Shown piece after piece: positions 1 through 9,973 of a DNA stretch of 64,000 nt. The notes under the pieces were generated by a model. It was not told the DNA's origin, did no database searches, and worked only from the letters and a program-made list of their open reading frames with translations. The translations under genes and the position numbers were made by a program. The DNA comes from Iris pallida. Lineage: Eukaryota > Streptophyta > Magnoliopsida > Asparagales > Iridaceae. Each line of letters opens with the position of its first letter. Position 1 is the first letter of the stretch. The stretch lies in contig JANAVB010005597.1 in assembly GCA_029216955.1 (NCBI GenBank), positions 45,927,480 through 45,991,479 of the forward strand, read 5' to 3'.

Positions 1-1931
1 CGGGCACTTAATAGTCCCAAGGGGGCTGCCATGTAAGAACTCGGAAATCCATTCTCTCCATGCCATCATTATTTTATTTAACTTAATGGTCCCTACGTTG
101 AGTGAAGTTCCATGCCGTGGATCATGGTCATTCGAATGAGTACTTTCGTACGGGGTACGATATGCGCAACTCTACAACGATACCCGTGCGGCTAGGTTGT
201 AGGTTTTACATAGCGTAATGCAACAATCAATTTAACCACGGAATAATCATGCCTTGACCATAAAGTACACATGTTGTCTTTGTAAGATAAATAGAAAATT
301 AACTAATAAATAATTACTTTTGAAGCCTGCATGTGCCTGTATGCCAATATTCGGGATCGGCTAATCGAGTACAATAGTTCATTACATGAACGTGTCTCAT
401 TCATTCATTTCAATAAGACGACTAGCCAGTCTCTTAGTTCCAACTAGGAACGCATGATCAATTATTTAGTCCATGTCATAATCATTATCAATGGTGACAA
501 GGCATGAAAGTCATCAATATTACATGGGGTCGAGCCTATAACTCCTCAGAATTAAGTTCTAGTCATACTGGGTATCCATGGATCAATCAAGACACATGAC
601 ACATTCTACACAACAATCCATATTTACAATATTAATATGTCATGATTTATCAAGTTCATGCAAAAAGGCGTAAGGATATAATAGAAGAATTATCATGCCA
701 TCATTAAATGAATAATTATAAGACAATTAAAACACCCAGGTCAAGAAGTCACGCCAACAAATCTATGCTAAGGCCAAAAGTCACGCAAGAAGTCTATGCT
801 TAAGACCAACAAGTCACGCTAAGTCTAGCTGGGGTGAGCGTGGAAAATGGGCGTGAATAGTAAGCGTGAAAAGTGATACACGCTGGCAAGCGTGAGCGTG
901 AAAAGTCACGCAAGCAAGCACAGCGTGAGCGTGAAGGAAAATTCGCGCAGACTTTAGTGAGCATGAAAAGGTGACAAGAAATCTATGCACGCAAGGATGT
1001 GCGTGACTAAAATACACGCACGCTCATGGATGTGTGCGTGACTGAAAATACACGCACGCTCATGAGAACGTTAGCGTGACTAAAAAATACACGCACGCTC
1101 ATGAGAACGTTAGCGTGACTAAAAATACACGCAGACACGTACAGACGTGTGCGTGACTGAAAATACACGCAGACACGTACAGACGTATGCGTGACTGAAA
1201 ATACACGCAAACACGTAAAGACGCGTGCGTGACTGAAAATACACGCAAACACGTAAAGACGCATGCGTGACTGGGCTGATGTTTTACGCGAGCACGTAAA
1301 AACGTGTGCGTACAACATTTCCCGAACTCCAAGTACTATGGAGCCTTCGCTCCAGTGCCAGAGAAATACACCCAAAGTTGATGGACTAAGAACCCATGAA
1401 CAGCCGAAATACTACAACTTAGATCTAGAGAAAACCAGCCGGAGAAATCGAAAATGCTAAGAACTAATATCTCTTGGAATCACGAGAAGAAGGCAAATGA
1501 ACCAAAAAATGGGTGATTGAGAAGCAAGTTTGCACTTGCCTACTGCTGCTGCCGGTTAGGTGGAGAAGTAATGAGAGGAAGAAGAAGAAGTAATGGTGAG
1601 AATGAAGTAATGAGGAGAGAGAAAGAGATGGAAGCTTTAAATAGGGGGAGTGGTGGTAGGTGGGGTGTTGGGCCGGGTTTAAGGGGATTCAGCAAACCGA
1701 AACCCAATAAGACTAAAGCAACAAATAAAATGCAGGAAATAAAATTGCAGAAATATAATTGCAGAAATAAAATTGTAGGAAATTAATTAACATGAAAATT
1801 TTAAAGAGCAGATAATTAATTAACATGAAACTAAAGGAATTTAAATACAGAATAATACATGATAAATACTAAATAAATACACATAAGTTGTACATATATA
1901 AAAATACGCATTCCGGGAACGGGGAGTGACA
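1..1931. mobile_element. Partial LTR (non-coding), same family as the solo LTR at 20538-23241
   Basis: Positions 1-475 align closely with 21541-21987, and 1450-1931 align with about 22830-23241. These include the end, which reads GGGAACGGGGAGTGACA here and GGGAACGGGTAGTGACA there. The left end lies outside the window. No coding capacity is visible; the small ORFs are artefacts of the repeat array. It may be a solo LTR or one LTR of a larger element. No primer-binding site follows position 1931, which argues against a plus-strand 5' LTR. Confidence 0.75.
813..1312. repeat. Tandem array inside the LTR, about 38-bp unit
   Basis: The regular part (about 1000-1280) has roughly seven units of about 38 bp built around the word GCGTGACTGAAAATACACGC followed by a variable half such as AAACACGTAAAGACG. 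More degenerate GCGTGA-containing copies extend left to about 813. GCGTG and CACGC alternate, so each unit has local dyad symmetry. The homologous LTR at 20538-23241 has an unrelated array at the same position. Confidence 0.85.
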
Positions 1932-2039
1932 CTCCGGCTCCTCGAAAATACGTTCCTTTTGCGACAAACCGGACCTCGTTTCGACTTTCAAGTCAAAAGT
2001 TATGGCCCTTCAAAGTTTCAACTGGCCATAAAATTCAGA
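1932..2039. other. Short unassigned segment between LTR and palindrome array
   Basis: About 110 bp of unique-looking sequence joining the LTR end to the palindromic array. No gene or terminal repeat was recognised. It could be the start of another LTR, whose array would be the block that follows. Confidence 0.3.
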
Positions 2040-2935
2040 AGAATGATCATTCTCCGTGGTAATATCACAGAGAATAGCCATTCTCCGTGCTAAAATCACG
2101 GAGAATGGTTATTCTCCTTGTTAAATTGACAAAGAATAGCCATTATCCGTGTTAGAATGACGGAGAATTGCCATTCTCCGTCAATTTAACAAGGAGAATG
2201 GGCATTCTCCGTGCTAATTCTCCGTGCTAAAACCACGGAGAATGGTCATTCTCCGTGCTAAAACCACGGAGAATTGCCATTCTCCTTGTTAAATTGACAA
2301 AGAATGGTCATTCTCCGTGTTAATATGACGGAGAATGGTCATTCTCCGTCATTTTAACAAGAAGAATGACCATTCTCCGTCATTTTAACACGGAGAATGG
2401 CCATTCTCCGTGTTAAAATGACGGAGAATGGCCATTCTCAATCATTTTATCACGGAGTCATTCTCTGTCATTTTAACACGAAGAATGGCCATTCTTCGTC
2501 ATTTTGACATGGAGAATGGTCATTCTCCGTCATTTTTCCGTCATTTTGACACGGAGAATGGCCATTCTCTATCATTTTGACATGGATAAGGCCATTCTCC
2601 GTGGCTTTAGCACGGAGAATGGTCATTCTCTGTCATTTTAACACGGAGAATGGACATTCTCCATTATTTTGACACAGAAAATGGTCCTTCTTCGTGTTAA
2701 AATGACGGAGAATGGCCATTCTCAGTCATTTTATCACGGAGCCATTCTCCGTCATTTTGACACGGAGAATGGCCATTCTCCGTCATTTTGACACGAAGAA
2801 TGGCCATTCTCCGTCATTTTGACATGGATAAGGCCATTCTCCGTGATTTTAGCACGGAGAATGGCTATTCTCCGTCATTTTGACACGGAGAATGACCATT
2901 CTCCGTAATTTTAACACGGAGAATGATGGAGAACA
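2040..2935. repeat. Palindromic minisatellite array (GGAGAATGGCCATTCTCC units)
   Basis: About 900 bp consist almost entirely of one 18-bp near-perfect palindrome, GGAGAATGGCCATTCTCC, with T/C variation at the centre. Copies are joined by short spacers reading either GTCATTTTGACAC or the complementary GTGTTAAAATGAC. The period is about 31-33 bp, with roughly two dozen half-units. Both the units and the spacers are self-complementary, so each strand could fold into a long series of hairpins. No ORF is supported. Confidence 0.9.
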
Positions 2936-3453
2936 GTCGACAGAAACCTAAAACCTATTTTTTTTTACTTTTTTGTGAAAAAAATTTGTCAGGAACAAAA
3001 ATTCAAGAGTTTTCGTTCTTCTTTCAAAATGATGCTAACTCTTATGGAAAAGAAGAAGAAGATCTTCTCTCCACAATTGACCTAATCGCCGAAAAACTTC
3101 AAATCTCTCCACGATGATGATGGTGATGATGATGATGAGCGATGATCTGATTTCGACTGAAGAAAAGTACAGTGAACTACGAACGATCTTTGCGATCTCT
3201 GCTGAAGATGAGAGCAATGAAATTCAGATCTCTCGTGAAGAAGAAGAAGACGAAAATCACAATCCAAATCTGAGTTTGTGCGAAGGGTAGTTATGGTATT
3301 ATAAAGATGACAATTTTGTAAATACAGAGCATCTAAAGGGAATCTTGGAATATTTAACGTGGAAATATATAATTCTGGGCATTTCATAAAACCCATCCTG
3401 CGGGTGGATTTTTCATACAAACCAACCCCGAAATTGAATTTCTCAACAATTTC

Positions 3454-3455
<2 letters not shown>
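2936..3455. other. Intergenic/repeat-derived sequence without a supported gene
   Basis: Contains a homopolymer T stretch, GAA-rich runs and a short (GATGAT)n tract near 3112-3140. Small ORFs on both strands lack any recognisable domain and overlap each other, so none is called. The composition resembles the segments that follow the arrays in the two related LTRs, so an LTR origin is possible but unproven. Confidence 0.4.

Positions 3456-3461
<6 letters not shown>

Positions 3462-3528
<67 letters not shown>
3462..3528. repeat. (AT)n microsatellite
   Basis: Uninterrupted AT dinucleotides of about 65 bp. Any ORF across it reads only as alternating Ile-Tyr and is an artefact. Confidence 0.95.
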
Positions 3529-3531
<3 letters not shown>

Positions 3532-3637
3532 AAAGAAGATAATTGTGGCGAACGCTCCCACCGAGAAGGCGGGAATCGATCTCCTGACCACTCGGGCCAC
3601 ATGCCTCACCACTACCACTAGGATAGAGGGTCATTGG

Positions 3638-3640
<3 letters not shown>
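3529..3640 (-). mobile_element. tRNA-related SINE-like unit
   Basis: On the minus strand the unit reads TAGTGGTAGTGGTGAGG (box A-like), then AGATCGATTCCCGCC (box B-like; the core GATCGATTCC is at 3572-3581). The spacing is close to that of an internal Pol III promoter. Its 3' end runs into (AT)n. It is too short and divergent to be a functional tRNA, so a SINE head is the best reading. No target-site duplication could be identified because both flanks are AT repeats. Confidence 0.45.

Positions 3641-3705
<65 letters not shown>
3640..3705. repeat. (TA)n microsatellite
   Basis: Uninterrupted TA dinucleotides of about 65 bp directly flanking the SINE-like unit on its other side. Confidence 0.95.
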
Positions 3706-3707
<2 letters not shown>

Positions 3708-4404
3708 TACTTTTTAATTAAAAAGTTTAAACCCTATATTTTTCAACACAAATTCTTCAACTCCTTCTAAACTCATGTCAGTTTGTATTTTGTAACTATT
3801 GGTACTTGATTGCTATTTCATTATATGTTTACTATTAATCGTATTTAAATTATTTTAAATATTATATTAGAGTCCTATAAATTCGATGGATCCGACCCAA
3901 CCCAAGCTTTCTCCGGACTCAGTCGTGGGCTTCATATGTTGAACCCGAGGTCGAGTTGGGCTTGGGCTCGGACTAGGTTTGTTATTCATCGGGTTGGGCT
4001 CAGGATGAGTTCAAGTACGATCCAACCCGTCCGAGTTGCACCTCTAATTTGGGGTTGCTCATCACTGCAATTTGGAAGCAGCAAAATGATACACATTAAA
4101 TATGTTCCTACAAAAAAAATGTTCCTACAATTTGAGTAGTTGCCTCTGCTCAACAATGTTCATCAGTGCAATTTGGTGAATTATTCTTGCAATTTAGATA
4201 CAAATTGACATTTTCAAATAATATGTCAACTTCCATTTGCATGGTAGGGACATGGTTATGACTTTTCGAGATATGAATGCAAAGAAAATATGTATATGAT
4301 ATATGTTGGTGTTTAATTTGAATTTGGTCATCAGTGACTCTTTTCCATATTCCATGTTGAGACAAATCTCAACTGATTGTATTTCAGTATTTGAGCTATT
4401 ATTT
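3706..4404. other. Intergenic stretch with a possible MITE fragment
   Basis: No gene is seen. Positions about 3880-4057 are rich in GGGCTCGG, GGGTTGGGC and GACCCAACCC words. This resembles one half of plant hAT-like MITEs, which often carry Pro/Gly-like GGGTC runs, but no matching inverted end was found. The remainder is AT-rich. Confidence 0.3.
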
Positions 4405-5554
4405 ATTATCATGTATACATGAGGTGTGTTAGCTCAAGTCGATAGTGTGATGGGGCATTTTTCTAGTGGACATGGTTCAAATTTCACAACAAACGTTTAT
4501 TTTTTACACTATTTCTTGGAAGGATTCCCTTTGGAGAGATCGGACTCACACGTGGGTGAAGGACACAAAGTAGCGCTTTGATGATGCACTTTGCACTTCT
4601 TACGTATTCATCTGGCATGATTAAGCTGCAGAAGCATCATGTGTTCTGTGGTACTGTGATTTTGCGGTGTCCGCGTGTTCTATATGTTCCACGATTCTAC
4701 AGTCCGTAGGTTCCGCATGACTATGATTTCGTTGGCCTTCTGCTTTGTTGTCGTAGTTTTGTTATTGTTGGGACTGTTCAGTTTTATAATGACCATATTT
4801 GTAAGGATTTATTGCTGGTAACTACATATTTTATTAGGATTTACTCTCTGGTCCCTCTGTTAGTGAGCGCTTTTTGTTGCTAAAGAGTTGGCTCCCCTAT
4901 AAGGTTTGTGTTTTTGCACTTATGAGGACATGAGATAAAAAAGAAAGAAGAAGAAGATGAAGAAGCATTAACCGAGTGCCTTGTCCGTGCTTTGTCCAAC
5001 GTCTAACACGTACTGAGCATTCCATAAGTTCTTTCGATCTTGTTGATTGTTGAAAATGAATCGACAAAAATGGTTGAATCTCGCTTTGAGCAATATCATT
5101 TCTCCACTAAATGTCTTAAGAAACTTGCTTCTGGCATCTAACAACATTGTTACTGAAAAGAAGGCATTTTGTGTCAAAGTAGACAATTGATTTCCTACTT
5201 GTTTTTCATCTGTTCTTCCTAGGAAGATCAATCAGCAAGCTTGCTTGCTATTTCACCACTTTTGTGGTCTCTCGTCTATCCGAAAGTTGTGTAAATTTTT
5301 TGTGATTTTACCAACAATCTAAACATATAACATGGATGCTATCGCGAACATGATTACTGCTCTACAACAGTGGAAGAGAGAACAACCTACACAAGTTTTT
5401 AATCCTCGACTCCTTTGGAGGATTCATTGATTCGTCCTACAACAAGACGGAGAAAACGATAGACATCTGAGAGTCTTTGGAAAAACAGTACAAGGTGATG
5501 AAAATATGTCCAAATTATGAACCTAAGGCTATGCCACTAGTGGATAAATTCATG
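4405..5554 (+). mobile_element. Copia LTR/leader/gag-5' segment, duplicate copy 1 (decayed)
   Basis: Nearly identical to 5947-7098, starting at the shared TTATCATGTATACATGAGG and ending at GTGGATAAATTCATG. It holds LTR-like sequence, a leader and the start of a decayed copia gag, where an ATG near 5332 is soon followed by a stop. Because both copies stop in the same gag position, this is either a truncated second insertion or a segmental duplication. It continues into unrelated sequence at 5555. Confidence 0.65.
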
Positions 5555-5946
5555 ATTTCTGCTCAATCGTCTGTTGAGATCGGCGAAACTGGCGATGGTA
5601 GATAGCGGGGGGGGGGGGGGGGGAGTCACGGTCGGTGGCAAGAGGAGGGGTGGTTCATGCAGACCGGTGGTCGAGTTATTTTTTTGGTTGCCGAGCGGAC
5701 GAAGGAGGAGGAGAATGTTGAGCGAGATATATTTAAAAAAATTCTGTTTGGTTAACTACGAAGATTAGAGAAATATAGAAAAAGAAGATGACTCAATGAG
5801 AGGAAGAGGTTACAAATCAGTTGCCAATTTTAAATTAGTGGGAGGTGTAATTGACTATATTATCCTGACATAATATATTTTATCTTAAGAATCTATATAA
5901 TCCAAATACCAAATATCCCTGGTATTTGGATTATATAATAGTATAG
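5555..5946. other. Spacer between the copia duplicates, with G-run and hairpin
   Basis: Contains a homopolymer run of about 18 G near 5608 and a perfect 18-bp inverted repeat: TATATAATCCAAATACCA at 5894-5911 and its complement at 5920-5937, with an 8-nt loop. No supported gene. The hairpin could be the end of a small foldback element. Confidence 0.5.
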
Positions 5947-7098
5947 ATTATCATGTATACATGAGGTCATGTGTTAGCTCAAGTTGATAGTGTGATGGGG
6001 CATTTTTCTAGTGGACATGGTTCAAATTTCACAACAAACGTTTATTTTTGACACTATTTCTTGGAAGGATTCCCTTTGGAGAGATCAGACTCACACGTGG
6101 GCGAAGGGCACAAAGTGGCGCTTTGACGATGTACTTTGCACTTCTTACGTATGCATCAGGCATGATTAAGCAGCAGAAGCATCATGTGTTCTGTGGTACT
6201 GTGATTTTGCGGCGTCCGCGTGTTCTATATGTTCCACGATTCTACAGTCCGTAGGTTCCGCATGACTATGATTTCGTTGGCCTTCTGCTTTGTCGTCGTA
6301 GTTTTGTTATTGTTGGGACTGTTCAGTTTTATAATGACCATATTTGTAAGGATTTACTGCTGGTAACTACATATTTTATTAGGATTTACTCTCTGGTCCC
6401 CCTGTTAGTGAGCGCTTTTTGTTGCTAAAGAGTTGGCTCCCCTATAAGGTTTGTGTTTTTTCACTTACGAGGACATGAGATAAAAAAGAAAGAAGAAGAA
6501 GACGAAGAAGATGAAAGAAGCATTAACCGTGTGCCTTGTCCGACGTCTAACACGTACTGAGCATTCCATAAGTTCTTTCGATCTTGTTGATTGTTGAAAA
6601 TGAATAGACAAAAATGGTTGAATCTCACTTTGAGCAATATCATTTCTCCACTAAACGTCTTAAGAAACTTGCTTCTGGCATCTAACAACATTGTTACTGA
6701 AAAGAAGGCATTTTGTGTCAAAGTAGACAATTGATTTCCTACTTGTTTTTCATCTGTTCTTCCTAGGAAGATCAATCAGCAAGCTTGCTTGCTATTTCAC
6801 CACTTTTGTGGTCTCTCGTCTATCCGAAACTTGTGTAAATTTTTTGTGATTTTACCAACAATCTAAACATATAACATGGATGCTATCGCGAACATGATTA
6901 CTGCTCTACAACAGTGGAAGAGAGAACAACCTACACAAGTTTTTAATCCTCGACTCCTTTGGAGGATTCATTGATTCGTCCAACAACAAGACGGAGAAAA
7001 CGATAGACATCTGAGAGTCTTTGGAAAAACAGTACAAGGTGATGAAAATATGTCCAAATTATGAACCTAAGGCTATGCCACTAGTGGATAAATTCATG
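5947..7098 (+). mobile_element. Copia LTR/leader/gag-5' segment, duplicate copy 2 (contiguous with the element body)
   Basis: Second copy of the 1.15-kb segment. This one runs on into the rest of gag. The overall identity to 4405-5554 is high, with small indels such as the extra TCA near 5967. The short minus-strand ORFs in both copies are shadows. No clear initiator-Met primer-binding site was seen, so the exact LTR/internal border is not placed. Confidence 0.65.
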
Positions 7099-8161
7099 GT
7101 AGGAGTTATTCTCTCCAAACTTCCTACCATATGAGATCGATCATCTACGGATATGTACCGCAAAAAGAAAGATATAAAATTTAAAGATCTTGTGTACTTC
7201 ATTTATATTGAGGACGAAGGCAGGAACAAGTTCAAGGTGAACTCCATGTCCAAGAAATTTGCCAAAGCAAACATGGTCCGGTCTGAGGATTAGACTGGAC
7301 AACAAAATGTGACATTCAACCAGAAGAAGGACTCTAACCATCTGAGGGTGAAGTCTACTTCCTTCAAGATTACACCCCCCAATTGTAAAGCATGTTTCTA
7401 CTGTCGCAAAGAATCTGATTTCTGGAAGCTTGTTGTACAATGTAGGCATTTGAGGATGTACATCAATGTTGATCAGATGGTGGTGTCCTATAAGGAAGCA
7501 TATTTTAGGAAAACTTTTTGTACCGAAGAGATGTTCAAACCTCAACTTGTAAGTCCGAGTGATTGTATTAATTAAATCTTTGTTTCTAATTATCCTATTG
7601 ACTTATGATACAATAGATTAGGACATGTTCATTATATAATAATTAACAAAATGTCTAGTCTATCCCTTATCTCTAATTTTGGGGGTAAGGAGATGGAGAA
7701 ATATGAAGTTTGTACTCATACTAAGAATGTAAGAAACCGTTCGAGCGGGTTAACCAAAAGTACAGATTTTCTGGATTTTATGCACTCGGATATTTGACTT
7801 CAAGCACTTCTCCATGAAGGTTGGGATAAAATATTTTATCACCTTCATCGATAATTACTCAGAGTACACTTTCGTCTACCTTCTCAAGCCAAAAAATGAA
7901 GAATTCGAGAACTTCAAGGACTCCAAGGCAGAAGACGAAAGTCAAACATGTCACAACTCAAGAGACTCATAAGTAATCGAGATAAAGAGTATTATTCTCT
8001 TGAATTGGCATTGTTCTGCAGAGAACATGAAATTGTCAACAAGACTATACTCCCCTCAAGCTAATAAAATTGCAGAAAGGAAGAACCGTACTCTAACAAA
8101 GATGATGAACTCCATGCTTTTAAAAGCGAATTCTTACAAACTGCTTTTGGGGGGAAGCTAT
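7099..8161 (+). pseudogene. Ty1/copia gag and integrase remnant, left part (decayed)
   Basis: Conceptual fragments in shifting frames recall a copia polyprotein. First come UBN2-type gag pieces (VDKFMVGVILSKLP, then KFKDLVYFIYIEDEGR). A degenerate zinc knuckle beginning CKACFYCRKESDF follows near 7390. A GAG-pre-integrase piece with RLGH and EKYEVCT lies near 7618-7730, then an integrase core piece (FITFIDNYSEYTFVYLLK, near 7840-7890), and finally AERKNRTLTKMMNSML near 8074-8120. Stops and frameshifts are numerous, so it is inactive. It is cut at 8161 by the Tat/Ogre-like element and resumes at 24163. Confidence 0.8.
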
Positions 8162-9116
8162 TGTTTGCAAAAACAAAAAGTTGTTCTATTACAAACTTTA
8201 GAAAAGAGTACAAGAGTACAATTTGAATTCTGGGAAAGTACAACTATAGGAATCTGATCAGAAGACGATCACTTTATCCCTTGGACTATGTGAACTTGAA
8301 AACTGGAGCCTCTGGAGAATGCAGCAGCAACTTTGCAAGAGTACTTGATCTCTGTGTGATGCTTTGAAAGTGATTGGAAACTCTATTTATAGAGTTCTGG
8401 AAATAACTGTTTTAGCAGTTATTCTGATGTGCGCGAGGCTGGATTGTGCCACATTGGGTTGCGCCAACCTTGTGTTGCGCCAACTTTCATTCAGTTAACA
8501 ATCGTGTACTAATCTGTATTTAGACGCGTGGCATCATGTGATTGAGATGCGCGTGGTCGTGTACAGAATAGTCGACACGTCTTGAGAGATTAGTGGCATG
8601 TGCGCCACGTCATCCAGTTTTAGAAATGAAAATTGTTTCAACTTTATCAGGTTGTGCGAGCTTCAGTCAACAAGTCAAACTGCGCCTGATTGGGTTGCGC
8701 CTAGGCGCAACTTAATGCATAGGCACGTGGCAGCTTTTGAGAAGAAGTTGTTCGGATTGCGCCTAGGCGCAACTAAGGAATTTGTTTAGATTGTGCCTAG
8801 GCGCCACTCATAAGATGTGCAGGACAGCTGTCAATTAAATCTCCTCGAGCGGCACAATTCGAGGGATTCGAAAAGATTTTCTCCGTTTATTGTGCTGTCA
8901 GTTGTCAGTGCTGTCAGGCAATGATAGCAATTAAATGTCAGACGCCACGTAGACTTTGGCGCAATATGACTGAGCGCAGTCTGATATATGACACAACCTG
9001 ATCAGTAGCGCAGCTTGATCTCCGAGCTTCATATCAGTGGCACAGCTTGATTTTTGGGGCGTAATTTGATTGCTGGGTGATAAAATCATGACGCAACTTG
9101 ATTTTTAGGCCCTACA
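8162..9116 (-). repeat. 3' LTR of the Tat/Ogre-like element
   Basis: 955 bp with TG...CA ends, matching 20507-20537 joined to 23247-24162. A TATA element, CTCTATAAATAGAG on the minus strand, lies at 8381-8394. The purine-rich tract GAAGAGGGTCT on the minus strand, just right of 9116, is the likely polypurine tract. The LTR is dotted with TTGCGCC/GGCGCAA words, including the perfect palindrome GTTGCGCCTAGGCGCAAC at 8694-8711 and a second one around 8757-8772. Confidence 0.9.
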
Positions 9117-9284
9117 AGACCCTCTTCAAAGTTTTCGAAACTTAAGAACACTTCAAAGTTTTGAAATACTTTGAATTATGAAACTTTTTACTTAGATTGC
9201 GCCAGTCAATGCCCAGCCGCCATAATTAAATTTTTTTCTCGAAAACATACGATCTCCCATGAAGAATATGAAGAGTTAGTTTAG

Positions 9285-9295
9285 TTATATATATA
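9285..9295 (+). promoter_or_regulatory. TATA-like box of antisense unit A
   Basis: TTATATATATA lies about 41-51 bp upstream of the ATG at 9336, oriented against the retrotransposon. Spacing fits a plant core promoter. Functional status is inferred only. Confidence 0.45.
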
Positions 9296-9335
9296 GGGGT
9301 TGGTCCTTGTACTTATTTTTCACTTCTGCACTTCG

Positions 9336-9647
9336 ATGGCACCTAAGAAGAAGGAGATGGAGACCGATGCTGACACTAAAGTCAAGTCCCCTGAAGCAAA
9401 ACCTGATGTCACGCCTACAACTTATTTGTTGGAGGCTGACCCGTCATTGAGGGCGGTGAACTTCTTGGACTGTTTTGGTTTAAATCCAACAGTCTTCAAT
9501 CACTCGAGTGGTGGGCCATCACTTTCCTCTGAAGAGCGCGGCGATTCGGAGGGATTCCTTAATCTGATGCGTCGTTCGGGGATCCGCAACATGCAAGAAT
9601 TGGACGCTGCCCTTCGTCATACCAATGAAGACGAAAAAAAGAAATAA
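9336..9647 (+). CDS. Antisense unit A: 103-aa charged protein in the 3' spacer of the Tat/Ogre-like element
   Basis: The ORF opens MAPKKKEMETDADTK and ends in an acidic-basic tail (HTNEDEKKK). The N-terminal third is rich in Lys, Glu, Pro and Thr, and the middle (FLDCFGLNPTVF) is more ordered. No known domain is recognised. I chose the ATG at 9336, which follows a TATA-like box and a pyrimidine-rich leader, over longer non-ATG extensions. An AATAAA signal lies about 80 bp after the stop (9727-9732). It is transcribed, if at all, against the element's own genes. Tat-lineage elements such as Grande are known to carry antisense ORFs in this spacer. Whether this is the same gene family cannot be decided here. 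Confidence 0.5.
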   Translation: MAPKKKEMETDADTKVKSPEAKPDVTPTTYLLEADPSLRAVNFLDCFGLNPTVFNHSSGGPSLSSEERGDSEGFLNLMRRSGIRNMQELDAALRHTNEDEKKK

Positions 9648-9726
9648 TGTTAAGCGTTCCAGCTTTTTATTTTATTTTCATGTGTCCTCTCCTACTTGTA
9701 TGTAGGGGTCTATCCCTCTTTATGGA

Positions 9727-9732
9727 ATAAAA
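9727..9732 (+). terminator. Poly(A) signal AATAAA after antisense unit A
   Basis: AATAAA within TATGGAATAAAATTTATAAT, about 80 bp downstream of the unit A stop codon. Position and context fit a plant near-upstream element. Confidence 0.4.
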
Positions 9733-9973
9733 TTTATAATTTCTGACATCATTATTGTGTAGCTGTGATTTCAAGTGGAGCATGTAAATATGCTCATTTG
9801 ACTAATTCAATGCTTACTGTTTCTTTGAGAGACACATGGCAGCCATCATGTGGTTTTAAGCGCCTATTGTTTAGCTCTTTCCCGAAATAAACTCCCAGGA
9901 CAACGTACTGTTCACATCTTCTGTTCACATCTTCAACGCTTTTAAAAGGATAGCCAAAACGAAAAAGACATCC

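Noticed and set aside
813..2935. CRISPR-like appearance of regularly spaced repeats
   Set aside because: Units are contiguous minisatellites without unique spacers, in a plant genome context and without cas genes.
4968..6775. Minus-strand ORFs (87 and 104 aa) that are nearly identical at 4968-5231 and 6461-6775
   Set aside because: Their similarity only reflects the duplicated copia LTR/leader. They are antisense to it and carry no domain.
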